From assembly GCA_046296195.1 (NCBI GenBank), contig JBKBLR010000003.1, positions 62,001-126,000 on the forward strand: a stretch of 64,000 bases of DNA. The letters are read 5' to 3'. Numbering within the stretch: the first letter of the stretch is position 1; every line of letters starts with the position of its first letter. Under the pieces are notes generated by a model. The model was not told the origin of the DNA, did not search any database, and saw only the letters and a program-made list of their open reading frames with translations. The stretch is from Amphiplicatus sp046296195 (GTDB lineage Bacteria; Pseudomonadota; Alphaproteobacteria; Caulobacterales; Parvularculaceae). Made by a program: the position numbers and the translations under genes. Of the stretch, positions 25,657 to 34,134 are shown piece after piece.

Positions 25657-26355
25657 TCAGCCCGCCGCCTTTCGCGCCGCGGGCCGGCGCGCGCTCTTCG
25701 CCGCCGGTTTCAGCCCGCGAATCGACGCTGCATCGATCGTGCGAACGAGCGAAAGAAAACTGTGCGCTGCGATATTGGCGATCGCGGGCCCGTCCTGGGC
25801 CCGGTCGCGCTTCCAGCCGATGAACATCGTGTGACCTTCGATCGAGGCCGAAATGAAAAGCGCGAGCACGTCCCGGTCGCGTTTCGAAAGATCCGGCCGC
25901 ATGTCGGCGACGACACGCGCAAACGCATTGCGCTCCACATCATAGACGTAGGTCATTTCGCGTTCGGCCACAGGATCATGCGCGGCAAGACCCCAGAGCG
26001 CCGGGAAAAAGCCGGTCGTTTCCTTGGTGGCGAGGTCGCCGATGACAAAGCGGATCATGTCTTCGAGGCGCTGGTCCGGCGAGCGTTCGACGTCTTCGAC
26101 GATGCGGTCGAAATCCTCGACATAACCCTGGATCACCGCCTCCAGGAGATCATGAAGGAGATCGTCCCGCTTGGCGTAATAATAAGAGAGATTGCCGACC
26201 GTCACGCCGGCGCGCTTGGCGACGTTGCGCATGGTGAGGCTCGGATAGCCTTCCTCGACGAGAACGTCGCGCGCCGCCTCCAGAATCGCCGCCGCCGTCT
26301 GCTGACCGCGAACCGACGCCGAATTGTCGCGCCTTTGGGGACGAAGCTTTCGCAT
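25657..26355 (-). CDS. TetR/AcrR family transcriptional regulator
   Basis: 232 residues. The N-terminal helix-turn-helix covers about 18-70 (TMRNVAKRAGVTVGNLSYYYAKRDDLL). The middle is a ligand-binding helical domain, and the last about 20 residues form a Lys/Arg/Ala-rich tail. It is on the same strand as, and directly upstream of, aauB, so it is the natural candidate regulator of the amine locus. Close to its own start is a short imperfect match, ACCTAAGGT (near 26358-26366), that could allow autoregulation; this is weak. The inducer is presumably the amine or its aldehyde or acid, by inference. Confidence 0.9.
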   Translation of the reverse strand: MRKLRPQRRDNSASVRGQQTAAAILEAARDVLVEEGYPSLTMRNVAKRAGVTVGNLSYYYAKRDDLLHDLLEAVIQGYVEDFDRIVEDVERSPDQRLEDMIRFVIGDLATKETTGFFPALWGLAAHDPVAEREMTYVYDVERNAFARVVADMRPDLSKRDRDVLALFISASIEGHTMFIGWKRDRAQDGPAIANIAAHSFLSLVRTIDAASIRGLKPAAKSARRPAARKAAG

Positions 26356-26434
26356 GACCTAAGGTTACCGATCCGTCATGGCTTGGCAAGACGGGCCCCG
26401 GCGAGGCGATTTGCTCCGAACACGGATGAAGAAT

Positions 26435-26521
26435 TGGTGCGGGCGGAGGGACTCGAACCCTCACGGGCTTTCGCCCAACGGATTTTAAGTCCGTTGCGTC
26501 TACCGGTTCCGCCACGCCCGC
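26435..26521 (-). tRNA. tRNA-Leu, anticodon UAA
   Basis: On the minus strand a complete tRNA runs from 26521 to 26438, with CCA encoded at 26437-26435. The acceptor GCGGGCG (26521-26515) pairs perfectly with CGCCCGC (26445-26439). The anticodon loop C-T-TAA-A-A has its anticodon at 26487-26485. A variable arm (GGGCGAAAGCCC type) and the T-loop GTTCGAGTC are present, as in class II leucine tRNAs. It reads UUA/UUG. The 3' end lies 80 bases upstream of tetR. Confidence 0.97.
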
Positions 26522-26636
26522 CCTCGATTTCGCGTTAGCATCGTCCGTCGGCGCGGCAAAGCGCCGGCGCGCCCTTGCCATCGCCGAAAACGCCGCGTAA
26601 CCGGGGCGCGCCGCCCCTATTCTGCCGCATCGCGCC

Positions 26637-27884
26637 ATGCTCCGCGCCGTCGCCGCCTTGTCGCCGCTCCTTCTCGCCGCCGCGATCCTGCTCGCGGGCA
26701 ACGGGCTGCAGGGCACGCTCCTCGCCGTTCGCGCCAATCTCGAGGGGTTTCCGACCGCGCTGATCGGCGTTCTCATGTCCGCCTATTTCGCCGGTTTCAT
26801 TTTGGGCTGCCGGCTCAACCCTGCATTCATCAAGTCGGTCGGCCACATCAGAACCTTCGTCGCCCTCGCCTCGGTCGCCTCGGCGTCGGCGCTCGTTCAC
26901 CCGATCGTCATCGACGTGCCGACATGGGCCGTGCTTCGCGGCATTACCGGATTCTGCTTCGCCGGCCTTGTGATGATCATCGAAAGCTGGATCAACGAAC
27001 GCGCGACAAACGCCAATCGCGGCCGGATCCTTTCCGTCTATCGGGTGATCGACCTTTCGGCGACCATGACCGGCAATGCGTTGCTGGCGACGGCGGACCC
27101 CGGGGATTTTCCGCTGTTCGCGACGGTGTCGATCTTGATGTCGCTCGCGCTTGTGCCCGTCGCGCTCACGCGCACCGACGCGCCGAAGCCCATCGCCACC
27201 GCGCGCCTCGACGTGCGCAAGCTGTTCCACATCTCGCCCGTCGCCGCGGTCGGGGCGCCGATGATCGGTCTTGCGAATGCGTCCTTCTGGGGCGTCGGCG
27301 CCGTCTTTGCTCAGCAACTCGGGTATGGCAAAGAAATCATCGCCGCCTTCATCAGCGCAGTCATCGTCGGCGGCGCCTTGCTGCAATGGCCGCTCGGCTG
27401 GCTGTCGGACCGCGTCGACCGCCGCGCCGTGATGACCGGATCGGCGTTTCTCGGCGCTGCAAGCGCGGTCGCTCTGTCGCAGTTCGGCGGGTCCGGGCCG
27501 ATCTACATTCTCGGTCTCGGCGCGCTCGTCGGCGCTTTCATCGTCCCGATGTTCGGGCTCGCCGCCGCGCACGCCAACGATCTGTCAGCGCCCGGCGCCG
27601 CGGTTGAAACGAACGGCGGCCTCCTCCTCCTTCATGGCTGCGGCTCGGTCGTCGGCGCAACGCTCGGCGCGGTCATGATGTCGGCCTTCGGGCCGCAGTT
27701 CCTGTTCGTCTATATCGCCGCGATCTATTTGGCGCTCGGAACTTTTTGTCTCGTTCGCATCCTCAGCCGCAAGGGCCGCCTTCCCGAACAGAAGGCGCCC
27801 TTCACGCCCGCGCCCAACATCGCCAGCCCGACCGTGTTCGAGATCGGCGCGGAAAAGCCCGAGGGAACTCCGGCGAACCCCTGA
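26637..27884 (+). CDS. MFS transporter, YcaD-like
   Basis: 415 residues with 12 membrane helices. The family signature between helices 2 and 3 is altered (GCRLNPAFIKSVGHIRTF), while the one in the second half, WLSDRVDRRAVM, is well kept. It resembles YcaD-type permeases of unknown substrate. It starts at ATG 26637, 115 bases from the tRNA gene on the other strand, and its stop is three bases from that of the sulfotransferase (convergent). The direction of transport is not evident. Confidence 0.85.
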   Translation: MLRAVAALSPLLLAAAILLAGNGLQGTLLAVRANLEGFPTALIGVLMSAYFAGFILGCRLNPAFIKSVGHIRTFVALASVASASALVHPIVIDVPTWAVLRGITGFCFAGLVMIIESWINERATNANRGRILSVYRVIDLSATMTGNALLATADPGDFPLFATVSILMSLALVPVALTRTDAPKPIATARLDVRKLFHISPVAAVGAPMIGLANASFWGVGAVFAQQLGYGKEIIAAFISAVIVGGALLQWPLGWLSDRVDRRAVMTGSAFLGAASAVALSQFGGSGPIYILGLGALVGAFIVPMFGLAAAHANDLSAPGAAVETNGGLLLLHGCGSVVGATLGAVMMSAFGPQFLFVYIAAIYLALGTFCLVRILSRKGRLPEQKAPFTPAPNIASPTVFEIGAEKPEGTPANP

Positions 27885-27887
27885 CCT

Positions 27888-29372
27888 TCAGTGCAAGCCT
27901 CCGCCGCCAGCGCCGATGACTCCGCGGCGTTCAAGCGCCCGGAGCAGAGGATCGACCGCGGCGCCATAAGCGCGCGAAGGCGCGATCGACGCGCCGTCGA
28001 TCGGCGAGCGGATCCGGCGCACGCTCTCGATCGGCGCAAGTCGCTTCGTTTCGAAAAAGCGGTCGCAGGCCGGATCCGGCGACAGGCCGACGAATTTCAG
28101 GATCCGGCGGGTCTCGCGCTGCGGATCGGCGACGAGCGCCTCATAGGAAACGTCGAGCGTTTCGCCGCCGATGCGCTCGCGCCAGGCCGCGCGCAGACCC
28201 TGATAGGCGGCGAACCATTCAGCGATCTCGTCGAAGTCAAAGCTCCAGGGCCGCGCCTGATAGTTCATCCGATAGGTAGACCAGGCCGCCTCGACGGGAT
28301 CGCGGTCGACGAAAACAAGCTTCGCGTAAGGAAGCATAAGCCTCAAGGCCCCGGCGAAAGCCATAAGGTCAGGGCCGCGATAAACCGTATAAAGATGGTC
28401 GCCGTAAATCTCCTTCGAGAAGGTCTCGAAATTTTCGCCGAGGCCGAGCCATGGCCGCAGTCCTTCATCGGCGAGTCTAACGACGTCGTTGACGTAAAGC
28501 GGCCGGAGATCCGAGAGCGGCCACGTCGTCATGCGCACGACCGGCGACTCGCCGGCGCCATAGACGCGAGGATGGCTTGCGAGAATCTGCTCGACGAGCG
28601 CCGTCCCTGACCGCGTGGGGCCGATCAGGAAGATCGCGCCGCTCGACGGCGCGCCCTGGCCTCGAAACCGGTCGAACAGGTGCGGCTCGAAAGCGTCGGC
28701 CGCGTTGCGGATGAGGCCGAGGATCCGGTTCATGTCATGCGAAAACCCAGACCGTCTGAGCGCAGCGCCTTGACCGTAATGCGCGAAGGCGCGGGGCGTA
28801 TCGCCAAGGGCGTGAAGCGCTTCGGCTGCAGCGTAATGGGCGTGCGCCGCGGCGACCGGATCGAGGCCGGCGGCGTTGTTCGCAAGCCCGACGGCGAAAT
28901 CAACATCCGGGTCCGCGGCGGCGACGGGTTTCAGACGCATGATCGCGTCCCACGCCGCCGTCAATCCAGGGTCGATCGCGTGGGCGCGCTTCAGCTCATG
29001 GATCGCCTGATCGACGTCGCCGAGTTCGGCCCGCACCATCCCGGCGGCGAACCATGATTGCGGCCGGTCGGGAAACCGGGAGACCAGAAGATCAGCTGAA
29101 TTGCGGGCGTTTTCCTCGTCACGCGCCGAAAGGCAGGCGCCGGCCGCGAACAGAAGCGGCTCGAAGCGGTCAGGCTCCTCGATCCGCCATCGGAGCGCCG
29201 CGAGCCGCGTCGTCCACGCATCGCTCAAATTCGACGCGGCGTTGGCGATCTCGAGCCACCGGCCGCCGCGCTTCGTGTCGACGTCCTTCACGAGCGACCG
29301 GACATAATCGACCGCCTCCGCGAAGCGTCCGTCACGGTAGAGCGTGCGAATTCGATCTGCGGTTTCTGTCAT
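27888..29372 (-). CDS. TPR-containing sulfotransferase family protein
   Basis: 494 residues. The N-terminal part (about 1-230) is helical with TPR-like repeats (SWFAAGMVRAELGDVDQAIHELKRAHAIDP). The C-terminal part is a PAPS-dependent sulfotransferase domain, with the phosphosulfate loop FLIGPTRSGTALVEQILASHP and a later KLVFVDRDPVEAAWS matching the 3'-phosphate site (RDP). Such TPR-sulfotransferases are common in Alphaproteobacteria; acceptors are unknown. It follows sdaA by three bases, which suggests a shared transcript. Confidence 0.85.
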   Translation of the reverse strand: MTETADRIRTLYRDGRFAEAVDYVRSLVKDVDTKRGGRWLEIANAASNLSDAWTTRLAALRWRIEEPDRFEPLLFAAGACLSARDEENARNSADLLVSRFPDRPQSWFAAGMVRAELGDVDQAIHELKRAHAIDPGLTAAWDAIMRLKPVAAADPDVDFAVGLANNAAGLDPVAAAHAHYAAAEALHALGDTPRAFAHYGQGAALRRSGFSHDMNRILGLIRNAADAFEPHLFDRFRGQGAPSSGAIFLIGPTRSGTALVEQILASHPRVYGAGESPVVRMTTWPLSDLRPLYVNDVVRLADEGLRPWLGLGENFETFSKEIYGDHLYTVYRGPDLMAFAGALRLMLPYAKLVFVDRDPVEAAWSTYRMNYQARPWSFDFDEIAEWFAAYQGLRAAWRERIGGETLDVSYEALVADPQRETRRILKFVGLSPDPACDRFFETKRLAPIESVRRIRSPIDGASIAPSRAYGAAVDPLLRALERRGVIGAGGGGLH

Positions 29373-29375
29373 CTG

Positions 29376-30755
29376 TCAGCATTCGACGACGTTGACGGCG
29401 AGGCCGCCTTCGCTCGTCTCCTTGTATTTGCGGGACATGTCCATGCCGGTCTGGCGCATGGTCTCGATCACCTGATCGAGCGAAACCTTGTGATGCTCCG
29501 AGGCGCGCAGGGCAAGCCGCGCGGCGTTCACCGCCTTTACGGCGCCGATCGCGTTCCGTTCGATGCAGGGGATCTGCACAAGGCCGCCGACGGGGTCGCA
29601 GGTGAGGCCGAGATTGTGCTCCATCCCGATCTCCGCCGCATGCTCGATCTGCTCCGGCGTCCCGCCCCACACCGCCGCGAGCCCGCCGGCGGCCATGGAA
29701 CAGGCGACGCCGACCTCGCCCTGACAGCCCATCTCGGCGCCGGAAATCGAGGCCCGCTGCTTGTAGAGCATGCCGATGCCGGCGGCCGTCGTCAGGAAGC
29801 GGCGAACCTGCGCGGCGCTGCAGTCCCCGTCGTCTTCACAATAATGCCGGATGACCGCCGGGATGATGCCCGCCGCGCCGTTCGTCGGCGCGGTGACGAC
29901 GCGCCCGCCGGCGGCGTTTTCTTCATTCACCGCCATTGCATAGACATTGAGCCAGTCGAAAAGCTGTTCGCGTTCATTGGCGTGCGGGGCTTCAAGAAGC
30001 TTGGCGTAAAGCGCCGGCGCGCGGCGGCGGACGCCAAGGCCGCCAGGCAGGACGCCGCCGGTCTTTAAGCCCCGGTCGATGCAGTCGCGCATCGCCTTCC
30101 AGATCCGATCGAGCCCCGCCAAAGTCTCCGCGCGCGGGCGGATCGCGTCCTCGTTACGCAGGATCGCCTCCTCGATGGAGAGGTTCTCGCGCCGGCAGAT
30201 GTCGAGCAGCGCCGCGGCCGATGCAAACTCGAAGGGAGCCCGGCGCCTCGACAGGATGCGATCGCCTTCCGCCGGCGTCGTCAGCTGCCGGGCGCTGGCG
30301 ATGAATCCGCCGCCGACCGAATAAAATGTCTGCTCGAACAGCGGCGCGCCCGCGGCGTCAAAAAGCGTCAACCGCATTTCATTCGGGTGCACCGTCGGCG
30401 CGATGTCGCCGCGAAGGTCGATGTCTTGCTCGGGATTGAACGCAATTTCAGGCCCGCCGGCGAGCCTCAGCCTCCGGTCCGTCCTGACGCGCGCCGCCGC
30501 CGCTTCAGCTTCGTCTGGGTCGGTCTCGTCCGGCGCAAAGCCGAGGAGCCCGAGGATCGTCGCCTTGTCCGTGCCGTGACCGACGCCGGTGAGCGCCAGC
30601 GAGCCGTGCAGCGAGACATGCACGCGCGCCGCACGCGCGAGCGCGCCGGCCTCGCGCGCCTCGCCGAGGAACCGAGCCGCGATCCGCATCGGTCCGACGG
30701 TGTGCGAGCTCGACGGCCCGATGCCGATCTTGAAGATATCGAACACGCTCAGCAT
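29376..30755 (-). CDS. sdaA: L-serine ammonia-lyase, single-chain iron-sulfur type
   Basis: Deaminates L-serine to pyruvate and ammonia using a [4Fe-4S] cluster. 459 residues. The start FDIFKIGIGPSSSHTVGPM (5-23) is the family signature. Cluster Cys candidates lie in HYCEDDGDC, GCQGEVGVAC and LTCDPVGGLVQIPC. The beta-domain and alpha-domain are fused, as in E. coli SdaA. It sits between a cytochrome c gene (6 bases upstream) and the sulfotransferase (3 bases downstream). Confidence 0.95.
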   Translation of the reverse strand: MLSVFDIFKIGIGPSSSHTVGPMRIAARFLGEAREAGALARAARVHVSLHGSLALTGVGHGTDKATILGLLGFAPDETDPDEAEAAAARVRTDRRLRLAGGPEIAFNPEQDIDLRGDIAPTVHPNEMRLTLFDAAGAPLFEQTFYSVGGGFIASARQLTTPAEGDRILSRRRAPFEFASAAALLDICRRENLSIEEAILRNEDAIRPRAETLAGLDRIWKAMRDCIDRGLKTGGVLPGGLGVRRRAPALYAKLLEAPHANEREQLFDWLNVYAMAVNEENAAGGRVVTAPTNGAAGIIPAVIRHYCEDDGDCSAAQVRRFLTTAAGIGMLYKQRASISGAEMGCQGEVGVACSMAAGGLAAVWGGTPEQIEHAAEIGMEHNLGLTCDPVGGLVQIPCIERNAIGAVKAVNAARLALRASEHHKVSLDQVIETMRQTGMDMSRKYKETSEGGLAVNVVEC

Positions 30756-30761
30756 GGCGCC

Positions 30762-31700
30762 CTAATCGGCCGCGGGGCGATAACTTGCAAGATAGGCCGC
30801 CGCCGTCTCGCGATCATAGAGCGAAGCGCGGCGCGCCCGATTAAGGGCGTAGGATATTCGCAGGGCCGCAAGTTCCGCTTCGGCGATGCGGACGCGGGCG
30901 CCCTTCGCCGCCGCCGGCGCGATGGCGCGCGTCCCGGCGATGAGCTCGGCAACGGACGTCAGGTCGGCGCGCTCCTCTGGCGAGTTTGGATAGCGCTCCG
31001 CTATTCGCCCGAGCTCGGCCTGCGCGGCGAGCAAGGCGAAGTCGGCGACCACCGCATCGCCGCGAATGAGCGCCGCATCGGCGACGGCGAGCGCACGCGC
31101 CACATGGCGCATGTCGCGGCGCGGGGTGAGGCGCACGACACCCTCCTCGCACGCGGAGGAACGCAGCGACGAGACATAGGCGACGAGCCCGTCGATCACT
31201 TCGCGCGGCGGCGGCCTGCCCTGAAATTCGTCAACGACGACGCCTTCAATGAATTTGTCGACGCCGTGCGCACGTTCGGCGCGCATCGCCAGGTCGAGGA
31301 GATCCGGTATCGGCCTGGCGTTCAGGAGGCCGTCTTCCCTCACGGCGCTGAAGATCGAGGACGTGACGTCCGCCGTTCCCGGCTCCGTTGAAAGGCCGTC
31401 AATGAAGAAGTCGCGGTTGCCGCGCCCGTTCACATGGCAGGCGCTGCACGAAAGCCGCCCGCGTGCGGCTTGCCCGCCCAGCAGAAACGGACTGCGAAAG
31501 GCGACGCGCCCGATGTCGACCTTGTAGCGCGCTTCCTTCTCATCGGGCCGCGCCAGGCATTCGGCCGGCGCCGATGTCAGGAACGAGACGAGATCGGTCT
31601 CCGGCGCGAGCCATACGGCGTCGCTGATCGGCGCCGGTTGCGCCAGGACGCGTCCGGCGATCGCCGCCGCCGCCGCCAGCAACGCGACCTGAAGTTTCAT
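30762..31700 (-). CDS. periplasmic c-type cytochrome, monoheme
   Basis: 312 residues from ATG 31700, which overlaps the upstream TPR stop as ATGA. A signal peptide (about 1-21) is followed by one heme site, CSACH at 85-89, within GRLSCSACHVNGRGNRDFF. The part after the heme (ARPIPDLLDLAMRAERAHG) recalls the cytochrome c peroxidase/MauG superfamily, but a second CXXCH is absent, so it is not a diheme peroxidase. The C-terminal 130 residues are helical. The role is unknown; it is paired with the TPR protein. Confidence 0.8.
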   Translation of the reverse strand: MKLQVALLAAAAAIAGRVLAQPAPISDAVWLAPETDLVSFLTSAPAECLARPDEKEARYKVDIGRVAFRSPFLLGGQAARGRLSCSACHVNGRGNRDFFIDGLSTEPGTADVTSSIFSAVREDGLLNARPIPDLLDLAMRAERAHGVDKFIEGVVVDEFQGRPPPREVIDGLVAYVSSLRSSACEEGVVRLTPRRDMRHVARALAVADAALIRGDAVVADFALLAAQAELGRIAERYPNSPEERADLTSVAELIAGTRAIAPAAAKGARVRIAEAELAALRISYALNRARRASLYDRETAAAYLASYRPAAD

Positions 31701-32659
31701 TTCGCGGCCCGTCTGTCGGACGATTTGAGGTCGATCAGCCGGGCGAGGTCTTCCCGCTCGGCGCATCCGAACGCGCAAAGCCGGTCAAGTTTCGCAAGCT
31801 GGCGGCGCGCGCCGTCAAAATCGCCGATCTCGGCGTAAAGCTCGCCAAGATATTCATTGGCGCCGAGATGATCGGGACTGATCGCCAGCGCCTGCGCATA
31901 CCACGCCCGCGCCTCATCCATGCGCCCGAGCTTCCTGTGCGCATAGCCGAGATAGTTGAGAATGTCGGGATGCGGCCCCACCGACAATTGCGCGGCGAGC
32001 AGGGAACCGACCGCTTCCACGTAGCGCTTTTCGTTGATCAGCCGCACGGCCTCGACATAACGCGACGCGCCGTCGATCCGCGAAGCCAGAAAGAGCGATT
32101 GAGTCGCCGCCGCGCCCGATACGATCCCTTCCGGCGTTTCGCCGGTCTTTGGTTGAAGCGCTTCTTTGACGCGGGCGATGGCGACGTCGACGCGCGCCAT
32201 GAAGGCGTCGTCGCATGCGTCCGCCGCGGCGGCGCACTCGGCCTTCAGCGCCTCGATCGCCGCAAGCTGCGCGCGCGCCTCGTCCTGATCGTCGAGTTCG
32301 ATCGAAATGAGCGCGAGCTTCTCACGCGCTTCGACGAAATTGCCGCGCTCCTTGACGGCGCGCGCAAGATAACGGGCCGCCTGTTGCTGCTTGCCGAGGC
32401 CGGATTTGGCGAGAGCCATGTAGTAATTGGCTTCCGGATTCTTCGGCGCGACCGACAGGACATCGGCGAACTTGTTCTCGGCGGTTTTGTAGTCTTTCGC
32501 CTGCAACGCCGCGACGCCTTCCTGATAGGCCTTCGCAGGATCGACGCGCGGGCCGCTGACCGAAGGCAATCCTCCCCCGCCGCCGCCAGGCGCGGCGATC
32601 GCGGACCCGAAAAAGCCGGTCGCCGCGATTGCGGCAAGAATGGCGAGCGACTGCCTCAT
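31697..32659 (-). CDS. exported TPR protein paired with a cytochrome c
   Basis: 320 residues from ATG 32659 (AAGGA upstream). A signal peptide (about 1-23) is followed by a Gly-rich linker and by TPR units (AYQEGVAALQAKDYKTAENKF; YVEAVRLINEKRYVEAVGSL; LGYAHRKLGRMDEARAWYAQALAI). Four Cys residues are spread in the mature part. TPR modules bind proteins, so it may act as scaffold for the overlapping cytochrome. The specific function is unknown. Confidence 0.8.
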   Translation of the reverse strand: MRQSLAILAAIAATGFFGSAIAAPGGGGGGLPSVSGPRVDPAKAYQEGVAALQAKDYKTAENKFADVLSVAPKNPEANYYMALAKSGLGKQQQAARYLARAVKERGNFVEAREKLALISIELDDQDEARAQLAAIEALKAECAAAADACDDAFMARVDVAIARVKEALQPKTGETPEGIVSGAAATQSLFLASRIDGASRYVEAVRLINEKRYVEAVGSLLAAQLSVGPHPDILNYLGYAHRKLGRMDEARAWYAQALAISPDHLGANEYLGELYAEIGDFDGARRQLAKLDRLCAFGCAEREDLARLIDLKSSDRRAAK

Positions 32660-32731
32660 GACGTTCCTTGGCCCCCGATTCCTTGGCCCCTGGGCCGCGG
32701 ACACCAGTCTAACTCGCAAAGGAGGGACGCG

Positions 32732-33496
32732 TCACCGGCCCAGGCGTTCGCCCTGCTGCGGCTCAACACCGAGGGCGCGCATGGCGGCGGCGACGCTCGC
32801 AATCGCAGCATCGGCCGCGCTTTCATTTTCAGACCGGGCGACGACGGTCACACCCTTGACGTCGCCGTCGATCGGATAACTCCCGATGGCGACGCCCTGG
32901 AACGCCGACTGGATCGCCCGCAACTGTTCCGCGATCCGCGACTCCGGCAGCCCCATCGCCGTCACGGCCCGCGAATGAACGAAGACGCCACGTTCGAGCG
33001 CCCCCTCGACCGCCGCGAGCATGCCCTGAAAGATAGACGGCACGCCGGCGAGGACAAAGACGTTGTCGATCCGAACGCCTGGCGCGCCGCTGACGGGATT
33101 GAAGATGATTTCGGCGCCTTCCGGCATCATCGCCATGCGGCGGCGCGGCGGCGTCACCTCTTCGCCCTTCGCTTCATACCATGCGCGGATCATGCGGATG
33201 GCGTCGGGATGCTCGACGACGGCGCGGCCGAACGCCTTGGCGACGGCGTCATAGGTGATGTCGTCATGCGTCGGACCGATGCCGCCCGAAGTGAAGCAAT
33301 AATCATAGCGGGCGCGCAGCGCATTGAGCGCCTCGACGATCGCCGCCTCATCGTCAGCGACGATCCGCGCTTCCTTGAGCGCAATGGCGCGCTCGCCGAG
33401 CCAGCCGGCGAGAAAATGTATGTTGGCATCGCGCGTCCGCCCGGAGAGCAATTCATCTCCGATGGCGAGGATAGCGGCGGTTCTGGCGGGCATCAT
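32732..33496 (-). CDS. MoaB/CinA-like molybdopterin-binding domain protein
   Basis: 254 residues from ATG 33496; ATG 33493 is equally possible. AAILAIGDELLSGRTRDANIHFLAGWL at the start and FTSGGIGPTHDDITYDAVAKAFG near 70 are the marks of the CinA N-terminal (COG1058) domain. The C-terminal deamidase/NMN domain of full CinA is absent, which is common for the short form. Such proteins are annotated as competence/damage-inducible protein A or as ADP-ribose or FAD pyrophosphatase-like; the true activity here is open. Confidence 0.85.
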   Translation of the reverse strand: MMPARTAAILAIGDELLSGRTRDANIHFLAGWLGERAIALKEARIVADDEAAIVEALNALRARYDYCFTSGGIGPTHDDITYDAVAKAFGRAVVEHPDAIRMIRAWYEAKGEEVTPPRRRMAMMPEGAEIIFNPVSGAPGVRIDNVFVLAGVPSIFQGMLAAVEGALERGVFVHSRAVTAMGLPESRIAEQLRAIQSAFQGVAIGSYPIDGDVKGVTVVARSENESAADAAIASVAAAMRALGVEPQQGERLGR

Positions 33497-33560
33497 GGTC
33501 CCCGGTTCCACGCGGAGCCTCTCTAACGGCGTCAAGGTCCGGAAGAAAGCGCGGGGCTTA

Positions 33561-33593
33561 ACGGAAAACGCCGCCCGATGCTGTCGGGCGGCG
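33561..33593 (-). terminator. intrinsic terminator of mscL
   Basis: A perfect 10-bp stem (33569-33578 with 33584-33593) and 5-base loop lie about 25 bases behind the mscL stop on the minus strand, followed by TTTTCCGT. This is a clear rho-independent terminator ending mscL before the CinA-like gene. Confidence 0.75.
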
Positions 33594-33617
33594 GCCATCA
33601 GATCTAAAAAACGTCTT

Positions 33618-34019
33618 TCAGCGCTTGGCCAAAAGGTCGCGAATTTCGGTCAGCAGCACCTGGTCCTTGGTCGGCGCCGTAGGCGCCGCGGGCGCGGCCT
33701 CCTGCTTCTTCTTCAAGGTGTTCATCGCCTTGATGAGCATGAAGAGGGCCCAGGCGACGATGAGGAAGGAAATGCAGGAATTGATGAACTTGCCGTAATT
33801 GATAGTGACGGCGGCGACATCGCCTTCCGCAGGCTTCAGCACCAAGGCGAGCTTTGAAAAGTCGATCCCCCCGATGACATAGCCGAGCGGGGGCATGATC
33901 ACGTCGTTGACGAGCGAATTGACGATGGTGCCGAAGGCGCCGCCCATGATGATGCCGACCGCCATGTCGACCATGTTGCCCTTGATCGCGAATTCCTGAA
34001 ATTCCTTGACGATTCCCAT
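33618..34019 (-). CDS. mscL: large-conductance mechanosensitive channel
   Basis: Emergency pressure valve of the inner membrane, 133 residues, normal size. FQEFAIKGNMVDMAVGIIMGGAFG is the N-terminal helix and pore helix TM1, with the Gly-rich pore lining. TM2 is FINSCISFLIVAWALFMLIKAMN. The C-terminal helix ends in LLTEIRDLL. It stands alone, with its own terminator. Confidence 0.96.
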   Translation of the reverse strand: MGIVKEFQEFAIKGNMVDMAVGIIMGGAFGTIVNSLVNDVIMPPLGYVIGGIDFSKLALVLKPAEGDVAAVTINYGKFINSCISFLIVAWALFMLIKAMNTLKKKQEAAPAAPTAPTKDQVLLTEIRDLLAKR

Positions 34020-34134
34020 GGGATGCTGCCCCTCTGACCTTATCGCACGCCGCGCTCACGTCGCGACAACCGGTTTCCTAGACTGATTTGTGGGCGGATC
34101 AACCCCGACCTGCCGGCCGGGAGGACCGACGCCC

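Noticed and set aside
30762..31700. MauG (diheme cofactor-finishing peroxidase) identity for the monoheme cytochrome
   Set aside because: Only one CXXCH is present, and it lies outside the amine locus with unrelated neighbours.
34020..34134. Terminator behind ialB
   Set aside because: A GC-rich imperfect stem exists near 34110-34125 but has mismatches and no T run.
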